Assembly (NCBI GenBank): GCA_003647275.1
Contig: QMMN01000005.1
Coordinates: forward strand, 22,704 to 86,703
Direction of reading: 5' to 3'
DNA: 64,000 nt
Origin: Deltaproteobacteria bacterium
GTDB lineage: Bacteria; Desulfobacterota; Desulfobacteria; Desulfobacterales; C00003060
The notes beneath the pieces are model-generated. The model was given only the letters and a program-made list of their open reading frames with translations. It had not been told where the DNA came from and did no database searches. A program made the translations under genes and the position numbers. Below, piece after piece: positions 27,079 through 36,005 of this stretch (position 1 is the first letter of the stretch; the number at the start of each line of letters is the position of its first letter).

Positions 27079-27366
27079 ACGACGCCCCCCAGCCATTTCC
27101 ACTGACAATAACTGCACATATCGCCTAAAGGCATGGGAAGCCGCAGAAAAGCGGTTTCCTTTCCCCGGAATTGTATTACCTAATGGGAGCACATCGAAAA
27201 CCCCGCCTATACCTTCACAAAAAATTGCTAACAAGCGACTAAGAAGACTTGACGGTTTTGGATAATTGGTGTATTAGGACATATCTCAAAACCCGGGAAA
27301 CAGGGCAAATGCATCGGCCTAGATGTTGAAGTTATTGAAATAATATGAGAAAGGAGGAGTCACCTT

Positions 27367-27552
27367 ATGTTCACACCGACTGTGGATAAGGACAAGTGCA
27401 CCGGTTGTGGTGAATGTGTTGAAGTCTGTCCGGTGGAAGTTTTCGAACTCGAAGATGAAAAATCCGAGCCTGTCAACGCGGAAGAATGTTTAGGGTGTGA
27501 AAGCTGCGTTGAGGTCTGTGAGGCCGGGGCAATTACTGTGGAAGAAACGTAA
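27367..27552 (+). CDS. 2[4Fe-4S] ferredoxin
   Basis: 61-aa electron carrier. Two clusters are bound by CTGCGECVEVCP (from Cys14) and CLGCESCVEVCE (from Cys43). The two halves are near-symmetrical, as in clostridial-type ferredoxins, with an acidic linker. AAGGAGGAG precedes the ATG. It sits upstream of a 3-hydroxyacyl-CoA dehydrogenase, but nothing proves that they share a pathway. Confidence 0.95.
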   Translation: MFTPTVDKDKCTGCGECVEVCPVEVFELEDEKSEPVNAEECLGCESCVEVCEAGAITVEET

Positions 27553-27706
27553 TGTAATCCTAATTGCTGGCATCTGGTCCTTGATCCCGGTTAACTTGGG
27601 GATCAAGGGCCAGCTTCCGATATCCTCGCCTCAAATATTTGATAGATTCTTTGCCTTACCCCTTTCTTCAGTCACATCACGGTGCTTTCCCAGTGGAGGC
27701 ATGAAA

Positions 27707-27985
27707 ATGGACGAAAAACCGATTGCCCATTGCGAGGCCAATGGGGTTGATGCGTATGAGTATCCCTTTTACGTAAAACCCGCACAGGGCATGGAACCAG
27801 CCTATATCTTTCTGGAAGATCACGTTTATAATTTCAATAGCGAGGAGATGGAAGAAATAATGGATCGCCTTATTCGCATCAAGCAGGAAAAAGATCTGCA
27901 CGATCTAGGATACAAGAAAAATGAAGAAGGAATCTTTATCCTGTCAAAACCCGAGGAGCCCTGGTTGCACGGAGGCGAGTCATGA
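27707..27985 (+). CDS. Hypothetical acidic protein (92 aa) coupled to the dehydrogenase gene
   Basis: Not recognised. It is acidic and soluble with a Tyr/Phe/Pro-rich first half (YEYPFYVKP) and a helical EEMEEIMDRLIRIKQEKDL segment. GGAGG lies 7 nt before the ATG at 27707. ATGs further upstream in frame, including 27701, lack proper spacing. The stop overlaps the next start (ATGA), so it is translated together with the 3-hydroxyacyl-CoA dehydrogenase and may be an accessory to it. Confidence 0.75.
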   Translation: MDEKPIAHCEANGVDAYEYPFYVKPAQGMEPAYIFLEDHVYNFNSEEMEEIMDRLIRIKQEKDLHDLGYKKNEEGIFILSKPEEPWLHGGES

Positions 27986-28827
27986 TCAATAAGATAGGTG
28001 TTATTGGTGCCGGCCAGATGGGCGCAGGGATTGCCCAGGTCGCAGCCATGAACGGATTTTCTGTGATCCTAAATGACCTAAAAGACGCCTTTCTGCATCG
28101 TGGCATGGAGCGTATTGAAAAGGGCCTTTCGAGCTTTTTGAAAAAAGAACGCATCACTGAAGAGGAAAAAGGAGCAGCCCTCGGGCGAATTCAAACCTCA
28201 CTCGAACTCAAGACATTCGAAGCTGCAGACTTTGTGGTGGAGGCTGTGATTGAAGATCAAGCGTTGAAACTGGATGTCTTCAGACAGCTGGACGAAATTT
28301 GCAGGCCTGGGGTCATCCTGGCAAGTAATACATCTTCCATCCCCATCACGCGGATTGCCGCCGCCACCAAGCGGTCATCTGAGGTCATTGGTATGCATTT
28401 CATGAATCCTGTCCCCCTCATGAAATTGGTTGAGGTGATCCGGGGGCTTGCCACATCTGACCACACCTTTGAAATCACCCAAGAGCTGGCTGTCATGCTA
28501 AAAAAGACCCCGGTTGCAGCCAATGACTTTCCAGGCTTTATATCCAATCGCATCCTGCTTCCCATGATCAACGAAGCCATCTTTGCTTTGTATGAGGGTG
28601 TGGGAACAGCCGAAGCAATCGACTCGGTCATGAAGCTAGGCATGAACCATCCCATGGGGCCCCTGGAATTGGCAGATTTGATCGGTCTGGATACCTGTCT
28701 ATCGATCCTGGAAGTCCTCCATGAAGGTTTTGGAGATTCCAAATATCGCCCCTGTCCTTTGCTCAAAAAGTATGTGGATGCCGGATATCTCGGCCGTAAA
28801 ACCGGCCGCGGATTCTATGTCTATTGA
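27982..28827 (+). CDS. 3-hydroxyacyl-CoA (3-hydroxybutyryl-CoA) dehydrogenase
   Basis: NAD-dependent oxidation of 3-hydroxyacyl-CoA in beta-oxidation or butyrate-type metabolism. The Rossmann motif is IGAGQMGAGIAQ (8-19), NTSSIPITRIA follows, the catalytic His is His139 in GMHFMNPVP, and the C-terminal domain includes DFPGFISNRILLPMINEA and HPMGPLELADLIGLDTCL. Length of 281 aa is typical of single-domain enzymes. It overlaps the upstream small gene by four bases and is followed after three bases by the DUF2088 gene, forming a tight operon. Confidence 0.96.
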   Translation: MINKIGVIGAGQMGAGIAQVAAMNGFSVILNDLKDAFLHRGMERIEKGLSSFLKKERITEEEKGAALGRIQTSLELKTFEAADFVVEAVIEDQALKLDVFRQLDEICRPGVILASNTSSIPITRIAAATKRSSEVIGMHFMNPVPLMKLVEVIRGLATSDHTFEITQELAVMLKKTPVAANDFPGFISNRILLPMINEAIFALYEGVGTAEAIDSVMKLGMNHPMGPLELADLIGLDTCLSILEVLHEGFGDSKYRPCPLLKKYVDAGYLGRKTGRGFYVY

Positions 28828-28830
28828 CCT

Positions 28831-30081
28831 ATGCTCTTCCCTGAAATGGCCCTGGTACGGCAGAAGCTCCACGCCGAAAAAATCGAAGATGTCCCGGCGG
28901 CAGTAGGTAAAGCCCTTCAAAGCCTCCACCTTGCCTCGCTGGCAAAATCAGGCGAGTCTGTAGCCGTGGGGGTCGGAAGCCGGGGTATCAGCCATATTTC
29001 TCTTATTGTTTCTGAATGCGTGAAATTCCTGAAAGACCAGGGTTTAAAGCCCTTTATCGTTCCGGCTATGGGGAGTCACGGAGGAAACACACCAGAGGGT
29101 GAACTCTCGGTCTTATCCAGGCTTGGCATTCATGAATCCTTCGCGGGTGTGCCCATACTTGCCGCTGAGGATGTGGTCGAAATCGGGACATTGGACATTG
29201 GCATCCCCATCCTCATGGACAGACGCGCAGCCGAGGCCGACCAAATTGTAGTGATCAACCGGGTGAAGCCTCATACAAAATTCCACGGCTTCATTGAAAG
29301 CGGTCTGACCAAAATGCTCACTGTGGGGCTCGGCAAAGGGCAAGGGGCAGCTCTGTACCATCAGGCTGCCGTCCAGCACACCTTTGGCATCCTGCAAGAC
29401 GCTGCCCGTCATATCATAGAAAGTCGCTCTGTCCTCTTTGGTCTTGCCATACTTGAAGACGGGTACAAGAATGTCTCTCGAATCTGTGCTGTAAGGCCCG
29501 AAAACTGGTTTGAAGCAGAACACACCTTGCTCGAAGAGGCACGCTTTATGATGCCCCGCATCCCATTTGACCCGATCGATATTTTAATCGTAGATGAAAT
29601 CGGCAAGGACATCAGCGGGATTGGTATGGATTCAAATGTAACAGGAAGACACCGGGATATCGTGGGCGACTTTTACACAACCCCGCACGTGAAACGGATA
29701 TTTGTAAGAGATTTGAGCCCTGAATCGGACGGAAACGGCAATGGCATCGGCTTGGCGGACGTGACCACCCGGCGCCTCGTGAATGCCCTCGATCTTGAAA
29801 AAACCTACACGAATGCCCTGACTGCTATCTCACCTGAAAAGGCAGCTATTCCCATGTATTTTGACACAGATCGTAAATGCATAGAAGCCTGCTTAAACAC
29901 CATCGGCATGGTGAAGCCTCAGGCAGCGCGAATCATTCGTATCAAAAACACGGCCACGCTCGAAACGCTCATGGTCTCCCGGGCCCTTGAAGGCGATGTC
30001 ATGTCCAATCCGGACGTGCAGATCTTAAGGCCATGGGAACCAATGACCTTTGACCATAGCGGCAACCTCAAAGATCTATGA
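28831..30081 (+). CDS. DUF2088 (LarA N-terminal-like) protein
   Basis: Related to the N-terminal domain of nickel-dependent lactate racemase LarA. Recognisable stretches are VAVGVGSRGISHISLIV, FIVPAMGSHGGNTPEGEL, VVINRVKPHTKFHGFIESGLTKML and ILIVDEIGKDISGIGMDSNV. The His residues around PHTKFHG are candidates for metal or cofactor contact. Length of 416 aa is close to LarA, but the enzymatic role of this subgroup is not established. It lies in a tight operon with the 3-hydroxyacyl-CoA dehydrogenase and overlaps the next gene by four bases. Confidence 0.85.
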   Translation: MLFPEMALVRQKLHAEKIEDVPAAVGKALQSLHLASLAKSGESVAVGVGSRGISHISLIVSECVKFLKDQGLKPFIVPAMGSHGGNTPEGELSVLSRLGIHESFAGVPILAAEDVVEIGTLDIGIPILMDRRAAEADQIVVINRVKPHTKFHGFIESGLTKMLTVGLGKGQGAALYHQAAVQHTFGILQDAARHIIESRSVLFGLAILEDGYKNVSRICAVRPENWFEAEHTLLEEARFMMPRIPFDPIDILIVDEIGKDISGIGMDSNVTGRHRDIVGDFYTTPHVKRIFVRDLSPESDGNGNGIGLADVTTRRLVNALDLEKTYTNALTAISPEKAAIPMYFDTDRKCIEACLNTIGMVKPQAARIIRIKNTATLETLMVSRALEGDVMSNPDVQILRPWEPMTFDHSGNLKDL

Positions 30082-30593
30082 TCGCCTACCACACATGTGC
30101 CACGACATTTGGATACGCAGCCATCCTGTTTCAAGCTGAGCCATTCCTTTTGAAGCGAATCTTCTTGCCCCATTCACACAAAACGAGTTTAAAAAAGCAG
30201 ATACAAAAGGCCGGTCCGGCTAAACCTGGACACACACCAGCAGTTCTTAACCTATGCAAAGATATCCGGGCCTATTTCACGGGGACCCCAATTAAGGTCC
30301 CGTGGGAATTCCTGGATCTAAGTCGGATGACGCCCCTGCAACGCTCGGTGCTGGAAGCTGTCGCAACCGTTCCTCACGGAGAGGTCCGAACTTACGGCCA
30401 AATAGCTGCACAAATCGGACATCCTCGGGCCTGTCGTTTTGTGGGTACCACCCTTGCCCGGAATCCTTTCCCCATCCTGATCCCATGCCATCGCATTATC
30501 CGGGCCGATGGTTCCATAGGTAGGTTTTTTGGGGGAACCGATCTCAAGAACCGCATGCTTTTGCTGGAAAAACGGAAAGTCGTGCCCCCCTAA
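30078..30593 (+). CDS. ogt: Methylated-DNA-protein cysteine methyltransferase (Ogt/MGMT)
   Basis: Suicide repair protein that transfers alkyl groups from O6-alkylguanine to its own cysteine. The active-site motif is PCHRI with Cys137. The DNA-binding part VPHGEVRTYGQIAAQIGHPRACRFVGTTLARNPF and the C-terminal IGRFFGGTDLKNRMLLLE are typical. The N-terminal 70 residues are divergent, as in other Ogt proteins. ATGA overlap couples it to the DUF2088 gene, an unusual partner for a DNA-repair protein. Confidence 0.96.
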   Translation: MIAYHTCATTFGYAAILFQAEPFLLKRIFLPHSHKTSLKKQIQKAGPAKPGHTPAVLNLCKDIRAYFTGTPIKVPWEFLDLSRMTPLQRSVLEAVATVPHGEVRTYGQIAAQIGHPRACRFVGTTLARNPFPILIPCHRIIRADGSIGRFFGGTDLKNRMLLLEKRKVVPP

Positions 30594-30621
30594 CGGGCTG
30601 TTGTTCAAAAATGATGAAGGA

Positions 30622-32337
30622 TTATTTGCAGACACCGCAGGCCTTGCACTGGCCCACGACACAGGGAGGAGAGCTTTCTGCGCGAAGGGCCTTGTGGTAC
30701 TCCTCAACCAGGAATGCCTTATTGATGCCATGGTCTATGAAGTCCCATGGAAGGATTTCATCCAGAGGGCGCTCCCTATAAACGTAAAAATCCGGATTTA
30801 TAATAGAGGCCTTGAGGGTCTTGGCCCAGTTTCCATTATTTTCGTGTGCGGCCGCCAGCAGCTGGGCTGTACGGCGATCCCCACGTGAAAGCAAGGCCTG
30901 AATGTATGCCCATCTGGGCACATCGGCATGCACCCGGACATTGGCCACCCGCCTCAGCGAGTCCCTCACATGTTTGATCTTTGCCTTAAGGCTCTTAACA
31001 TCCTCAAGAGGAACCCACTGAAACGGCGTGAAAGGCTTAGGGATAAAGGAATTGAGACTCACGATTATTTGTCCAATCCTTTCTGTTGTCCGGCTGGCCT
31101 TTAGAAATCGATGTTTGACCTGCTTGCAAAGCACCACGATCGCTTCCACATCAGACATGGTCTCGGTAGGAAGGCCTACCATGCAATAGAGCTTTAAGTT
31201 GGGTATGCCTGCATCCACCAAAAGGCCAGCGGCCCGTATCACATCCTGGTCAGTGATCCCTTTGTTGATGACACGCCGCATACGTTCTGAGCCCGCATCC
31301 GGAGCAATTGCAGCTGTCTTAAAACCACTTTGTTTGAGAATATCCAGGATCTCCGGCGTAAGGCGATCCGCTCTTAAAGAGCTGAAAGAGAGTTGAACAC
31401 CGCGATCTAGGGCCTCTCGACAAAGCGCTTCGATATCTGGCACATCTAAAACTGCAGCAGCCATCAGGCCTATCCTTTTGGAGCGCGCGGCTCCCTCCTC
31501 TATGCAATTCTGTAGTACGGTCTTTGGCCTAAACCGTGGCGGCCGATAAACAAACCCGGCTGCACAAAAGCGGCATCCGTAGGGGCACCCACGCGCTACC
31601 TCGACCAAGTAGGTATCTTGAAAGGTCGTGTGTGGCGTCAAGATAGCGGTGCAGGTATCCCCGTAAGAAAGGGCTTCCACGCCTACTCGCTGAACCTTTT
31701 CGGGGGCCCCTCTCTTTGGCCGAAACTCGGCAATAGTGCCGTCCAAATGATAAGCAACATCATATAGCGCAGGCACGTAGATGCCAGGCACATGTGCGGC
31801 TAAGGCTTCAAGAAGCGCCTGTTTGTCAGAATATCTTTTATAGACATCAAGAAAAACTGCCAGAATTGACTCAGCCTCTCCGATTAGGAAGCAATCCACA
31901 AAAGGTGCGATAGGTTCAGGGTTTAAGAAGGTCGTCACTCCCCCGGCGATGATCAGAGGATGGGGGGGATTTCGCTCTGATGACCACCGGGGGATACGTG
32001 ACGCTGCCAGGAGTGTGAGGAGGTTGGGATAATCGTTTTCAAAGGAAATGGAGAACGCAATGATATCAAAATCGGCCAAGGGTCTCTGGGATTCCATAGA
32101 GCGAAGACCGCCCTGGACTGTACCCTTGTCCTCCGGTAGAAAGACCCTTTCGCAAACAACATCCTCAAAATTGTTCAGGAGGCGGTATATTGCATGAAAA
32201 CCGAGGTTTGACATCCCAACATGGTAATAGTTGGGATAGGCCAAGGCGATCCGTATCTTGCCTCCCCAATCTTTTCTGACGGTTCCCCTCTCTGCCTCCA
32301 GGAGCTCTTCTCTCGTTCCCATGACCTTGTGCAACAT
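30622..32337 (-). CDS. B12-binding radical SAM protein (TIGR03960-like)
   Basis: An N-terminal cobalamin-binding-type region (IRIALAYPNYYHVGMSNLGFHAIY, FDIIAFSISFENDYPNLL, IIAGGVTTFLNPEPIAPFVD) precedes the radical SAM core. The cluster motif is CPYGCRFC (Cys251, 255, 258). Further parts include APDAGSERMRRVINKGIT and LYCMVGLPTET. The C-terminus is Cys-rich (CVVGQCKACGVC) and may bind another metal site. The reaction is unknown. It lies downstream of ftsZ with a gap of about 140 bases, at the end of the dcw cluster. The ATG at 32337 has only a weak ribosome-binding site. Confidence 0.9.
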   Translation of the reverse strand: MLHKVMGTREELLEAERGTVRKDWGGKIRIALAYPNYYHVGMSNLGFHAIYRLLNNFEDVVCERVFLPEDKGTVQGGLRSMESQRPLADFDIIAFSISFENDYPNLLTLLAASRIPRWSSERNPPHPLIIAGGVTTFLNPEPIAPFVDCFLIGEAESILAVFLDVYKRYSDKQALLEALAAHVPGIYVPALYDVAYHLDGTIAEFRPKRGAPEKVQRVGVEALSYGDTCTAILTPHTTFQDTYLVEVARGCPYGCRFCAAGFVYRPPRFRPKTVLQNCIEEGAARSKRIGLMAAAVLDVPDIEALCREALDRGVQLSFSSLRADRLTPEILDILKQSGFKTAAIAPDAGSERMRRVINKGITDQDVIRAAGLLVDAGIPNLKLYCMVGLPTETMSDVEAIVVLCKQVKHRFLKASRTTERIGQIIVSLNSFIPKPFTPFQWVPLEDVKSLKAKIKHVRDSLRRVANVRVHADVPRWAYIQALLSRGDRRTAQLLAAAHENNGNWAKTLKASIINPDFYVYRERPLDEILPWDFIDHGINKAFLVEEYHKALRAESSPPCVVGQCKACGVCK

Positions 32338-32345
32338 AGGTCTTT

Positions 32346-32366
32346 GTTATTCGCTGTTCGTTATTC
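32346..32366. repeat. Heptad tandem repeat (3 units)
   Basis: Units gttattc, gctgttc, gttattc between ftsZ and the radical SAM gene. Confidence 0.5.
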
Positions 32367-32475
32367 GAACACGAAGTATGGGTTTTTCGTCGAGCCTCCG
32401 GCCTGGAAAGGGCAACCTTGCGCTAAGTCGTCATGCGTTTTACGATGACATGGTGATACGATCACGATCACCGTT

Positions 32476-33645
32476 TCAATCCGCCTTTCGTCTCATGAAG
32501 GTGGGAATATCCAGATCGTCATGATCCAGGATAATCCCGCGGTAGCCCCTGTAATGTGCCCCGCTCGATTCGCCCACTGCTTTTTCTTGTCGGATAAAGG
32601 TCGGCTCATCAAGGTTTACAGCCCGTGCAAAGTCGGCCTCTGTGATATCACGGACCTTGCCTGAAACTCGGCCCTTATCCTTTTCATCTTTGGAACCGAT
32701 CCCGGTGGCGATGACCGTGACCCTGAGTTCGTCCCCTATGCTGTCATCCAGGACTGCACCCCAGATAATATCCGCCGTATCACCAGCCTCGTTGTAGATA
32801 CGATCTGAGGCCTCTGTCATTTCCGCCATGGTCAGGTCCGTCCCACTGGTAATGTTCATCAACAAGCCCCGTGCTCCGGCAATGGAGACATCCTCTAGAA
32901 GCGGATGGGATATGGCGTTTTCGGCCGCCTCCAACGCCCGGTTCTCTCCGCGGGCAATGCCAGTTCCCATGAGGGCCACCCCTGCCTTGGACATGGTGGT
33001 TCTGACATCAGCAAAATCAAGATTCACCAATCCAGGCATCATGATCAGATCAGTGATTCCTTTCACAGAGTGGACAAGGACTTCATCTGCTTTTTTGAAC
33101 ATCTCGAGCATCGTGGCGTTCCTGGATGCTAATCCCCGAAGCCTGTCGTTGGGAATGGTGATCACCGTGTCCGCGACATTCTTCAGAGCTTCCAGTCCGG
33201 CTTCAGCCTGATTCATTCGCTTCTTACCCTCAAAACCAAAGGGTTTTGTCACCACTGCCACGGTGAGGGCACCGATCTCTTTGCTGATCTCCGCAATTAC
33301 AGGTGCTGCACCTGTGCCCGTGCCCCCACCTAAGCCGGCAGTAATAAAGACCATGTGGCTGTCTTCCACTGCGCTTCGGATGGCATCTATGCTTTCCATG
33401 GCAGCCTGTCGCCCGATTTCTGGATTTGCTCCAGCGCCAAGACCCTCGGTCAGCTTTTCCCCTATCTGGAGCTTCACCGGCGCATTTGACACTTCAAGAG
33501 CCTGGAGATCCGTGTTGGCCGATATGAATTTCACCCCCTGAAGCTTTGATGCAATCATGTTGTTGACAGCATTCCCACCGGCTCCACCTACCCCGATCAC
33601 CTTGATCCTGGCCGATTTTTCGTTCTCCACAAAATTGAACTTCAT
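32476..33645 (-). CDS. ftsZ: Cell division protein FtsZ
   Basis: Tubulin-like GTPase that forms the Z ring. The tubulin signature GGGTGTG is at residues 106-112. The nucleotide-binding start [13 protein letters not shown] and the T7 loop ([11 protein letters not shown]) are present. The C-terminal peptide [12 protein letters not shown], which binds FtsA, is conserved after a variable linker. Length of 389 aa is normal. GGAGG lies 6 nt before the ATG. Last of the dcw genes, separated from ftsA by 177 bases with direct repeats. Confidence 0.99.
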   Translation of the reverse strand: MKFNFVENEKSARIKVIGVGGAGGNAVNNMIASKLQGVKFISANTDLQALEVSNAPVKLQIGEKLTEGLGAGANPEIGRQAAMESIDAIRSAVEDSHMVFITAGLGGGTGTGAAPVIAEISKEIGALTVAVVTKPFGFEGKKRMNQAEAGLEALKNVADTVITIPNDRLRGLASRNATMLEMFKKADEVLVHSVKGITDLIMMPGLVNLDFADVRTTMSKAGVALMGTGIARGENRALEAAENAISHPLLEDVSIAGARGLLMNITSGTDLTMAEMTEASDRIYNEAGDTADIIWGAVLDDSIGDELRVTVIATGIGSKDEKDKGRVSGKVRDITEADFARAVNLDEPTFIRQEKAVGESSGAHYRGYRGIILDHDDLDIPTFMRRKAD

Positions 33646-33680
33646 TACCCACCTCCTGTTGGTTTTCGTAATAAGCTGAG

Positions 33681-33733
33681 GTTTATCGTCTCTCGGTTGC
33701 GCTGCTTGTTACGTTTATCGTCTCTCGGTTGCG
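33681..33733. repeat. Two 21-bp direct repeats between ftsA and ftsZ
   Basis: The 21-bp sequence starting gtttatcgtctctcggttgc and ending in g occurs exactly at 33681-33701 and again at 33713-33733, a 32-bp period. It lies 36 bases upstream of the ftsZ start, in a dcw cluster where most gaps are small. Confidence 0.7.
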
Positions 33734-33822
33734 TTTCTCTTTCTGAGATACGCGCAACGAATAACGAAACGAGCCGCGCCACCGACAACCCTCTGACGAA
33801 TACCGATAAAACAAAAGAAGAC

Positions 33823-35052
33823 TCAAATAATATCCTTAAACCACTTCTTCATGCGCACCATGACACGATCAAAGATGTTGCTGTCTCGAATCCTGAATTT
33901 CCTTTTCGGCTGAGTTCTGGCGCCATAGAGTACCAACCCTACAGCCGTGGCATACATGGGATTGTTCACCACATCCACCAATCCGCTAATTCCCAAGGGT
34001 TTCCCAATCCGTGTCGGAAGGTTGAAGATTGACTCGGCAATATCCACAACGCCTTCCAGCAGGCAAGACCCCCCAGTAACCACCACCCCCGAATTTATCA
34101 AATCCTCCATGCCGGCCCGATAAACTTCCCGGTTGATCAGGGTAAAGATCTCTTCCACTCTCGGTTCAAGGATCTCACCCAGTATCTGTCTGGACAGCGT
34201 CCTTGGCTTACGTCCGCCTACACCCGCAACCTCAATGGTCTCGTCTTGGCCAATGGCACTGCTAAGGCAGCTGCCATACTTTATCTTGATCTTTTCTGCC
34301 TCAGCCATGGGTGTCCTCAGACCAACAGAGATGTCATGGGTGAGATTGTTTCCACCTAGGGCCAGCACGGACGTGTGTTTGATGCTATTGCCTTTGAGAA
34401 TCGCCAGATCTGTGGTCCCACCTCCAAAGTCAATCAGGGCCGAACCCAGCATCTTTTCCTCTTCGCTAAGCACAGCTTCACTCGATGCAAGGGATTGAAG
34501 CACAATATCGCAGACATCAAGCCCTGCACGGTTGGCACACTTGATAATGTTTTGCGCTGAGGTGACGGCTCCGGTCACAATGTGGACCTTGGCCTCTAAG
34601 CGAACCCCTGACATACCACGGGGATCCTGAATCCCATCCTGCTCATCCACGATATACTCCTGGGGCAGCACATGAATGACCTCGCGGTCCATGGGAATGG
34701 CCACTGCGCTTGCTGCATCAATCACGCGTTCAACGTCCTTCTGGGCTATCTCGTTTCCCTTGATGGCAACAATTCCGTGGCTGTTGAAACCCTTTATATG
34801 GCCTCCAGCAATCCCGGCATACACCGATGTGATCTCGCAACCTGCCATCAGCTCGGCTTCTTCGACGGCTTTTTTAATAGAGTCTACGGTCGATTCGATA
34901 TTGACAACCACACCTTTCCGAAGCCCAACAGACGGGTGGGTTCCGATTCCCACAATGTCGGTCCCATCACGGGTCACCTCCCCCACTACGGCACAAATCT
35001 TGGTCGTCCCAATGTCCAGACCTACAATAAGTCCCCCATCACCCTGCACCAT
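33823..35052 (-). CDS. ftsA: Cell division protein FtsA
   Basis: Actin-like ATPase that tethers FtsZ to the membrane. N-terminal GLIVGLDIGTTKICAVVGE, the 1C-domain region GGHIKGFNSHG, the phosphate-2 motif SALIDFGGGTTDLAI and the adenosine motif GVVVTGGSCLLEGV are clear. The C-terminal amphipathic helix is VMVRMKKWFKDII. The ATG at 35052 has a perfect AAAGGAGG; the open frame runs upstream into ftsQ but has no such site. Start and ftsQ stop overlap by one base (TAATG). Confidence 0.98.
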   Translation of the reverse strand: MVQGDGGLIVGLDIGTTKICAVVGEVTRDGTDIVGIGTHPSVGLRKGVVVNIESTVDSIKKAVEEAELMAGCEITSVYAGIAGGHIKGFNSHGIVAIKGNEIAQKDVERVIDAASAVAIPMDREVIHVLPQEYIVDEQDGIQDPRGMSGVRLEAKVHIVTGAVTSAQNIIKCANRAGLDVCDIVLQSLASSEAVLSEEEKMLGSALIDFGGGTTDLAILKGNSIKHTSVLALGGNNLTHDISVGLRTPMAEAEKIKIKYGSCLSSAIGQDETIEVAGVGGRKPRTLSRQILGEILEPRVEEIFTLINREVYRAGMEDLINSGVVVTGGSCLLEGVVDIAESIFNLPTRIGKPLGISGLVDVVNNPMYATAVGLVLYGARTQPKRKFRIRDSNIFDRVMVRMKKWFKDII

Positions 35053-36005
35053 TACACCTCCTTTCGCCTGCCCGGCCAAGGGTCTATATAGCGGCTTCCA
35101 GCCCCCCCGATCAAAGAGGGCCTGACCACCACGCGATCCAAATCGTTCAGATCGATGCACTGAAGATTCAAAAACGTCCTTTCTTTTTTTAAGTAAAAAA
35201 TCATATCTTGAAGTCGTTTATATTTTGACTCGTAGTCCCCAAAACCAACCTTAATTGCCACCAAACTTTGGCCAATCGACCTCCCGTCTGTGCTGCTGGA
35301 AAAGGCAGGCGTACCGTCAGGCGTGGCAGTCATATTGCATTCAGGCAGAAAGGCATAAAGGGTCAATCCCATCTCCCTGTCGATGTGAATACGGCGCAGC
35401 GCATGGGATGGGATCACATTTTGGTAAAGCCGGCTCAAACGAAGTACCTCCATAACAGCCCCAATCAGCCGAGGACTTGACGAATCGCTGGAATCAATAT
35501 CTGACAGCGCAAGACCAGTCACCACGGGTAACATCACGTTATCTGGAGACTCCACCGATCTGAACATTTTACCCTCTTCGTCCAGGTAAAAATGTGGGTC
35601 CAGGTCCACGATGGCGACAGGTATCCGTTCCCTTACCCGAATATGAATCGCATCAGGCAACTCCCGATCGATCTCTGCAGCGGCAACCATTGGAAGGGCC
35701 ATAAGCCTATAGCGAACTGCCGCCAGATTGACAGAAAGAATGTTCTCGCGGAGTTTCAGCCCGGCCTGTTTTAGAATTGTCTCTTTAGAAAGCCATTGGT
35801 TTCCCTCAACCGTGATCGTCCGGGCCTCAAAGTACGGACTCTGGGTCACTGCATCATAGGCCAGTATTAGAAAGAGGCTTGTTCCGCCTATGCCGGCCAT
35901 CAGCAACATGATTTTAAGGCTCAGGAGACAGCACCTTATGACTCGCTGTCTTCTTTGTGCCCGACTGTTTTTATAATAGTTTTTACGAACCCGCTTCTTC
36001 ACCAA
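35052..36005 (-). CDS. ftsQ: Cell division protein FtsQ
   Basis: Bitopic inner-membrane protein linking FtsL/FtsB to the divisome. It has a basic cytoplasmic N-terminus (KKRVRKNYYKNSRAQRRQR) and one TM helix (LLSLKIMLLMAGIGGTSLFLIL). A POTRA domain (YFEARTITVEGNQWLSKETILKQAGL) and an FtsQ-type beta region (IPVAIVDLDPHFYLDEEGKMF) follow. 317 aa is within range. It overlaps murB upstream by about 23 bases. Confidence 0.94.
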   Translation of the reverse strand: MVKKRVRKNYYKNSRAQRRQRVIRCCLLSLKIMLLMAGIGGTSLFLILAYDAVTQSPYFEARTITVEGNQWLSKETILKQAGLKLRENILSVNLAAVRYRLMALPMVAAAEIDRELPDAIHIRVRERIPVAIVDLDPHFYLDEEGKMFRSVESPDNVMLPVVTGLALSDIDSSDSSSPRLIGAVMEVLRLSRLYQNVIPSHALRRIHIDREMGLTLYAFLPECNMTATPDGTPAFSSSTDGRSIGQSLVAIKVGFGDYESKYKRLQDMIFYLKKERTFLNLQCIDLNDLDRVVVRPSLIGGAGSRYIDPWPGRRKEV

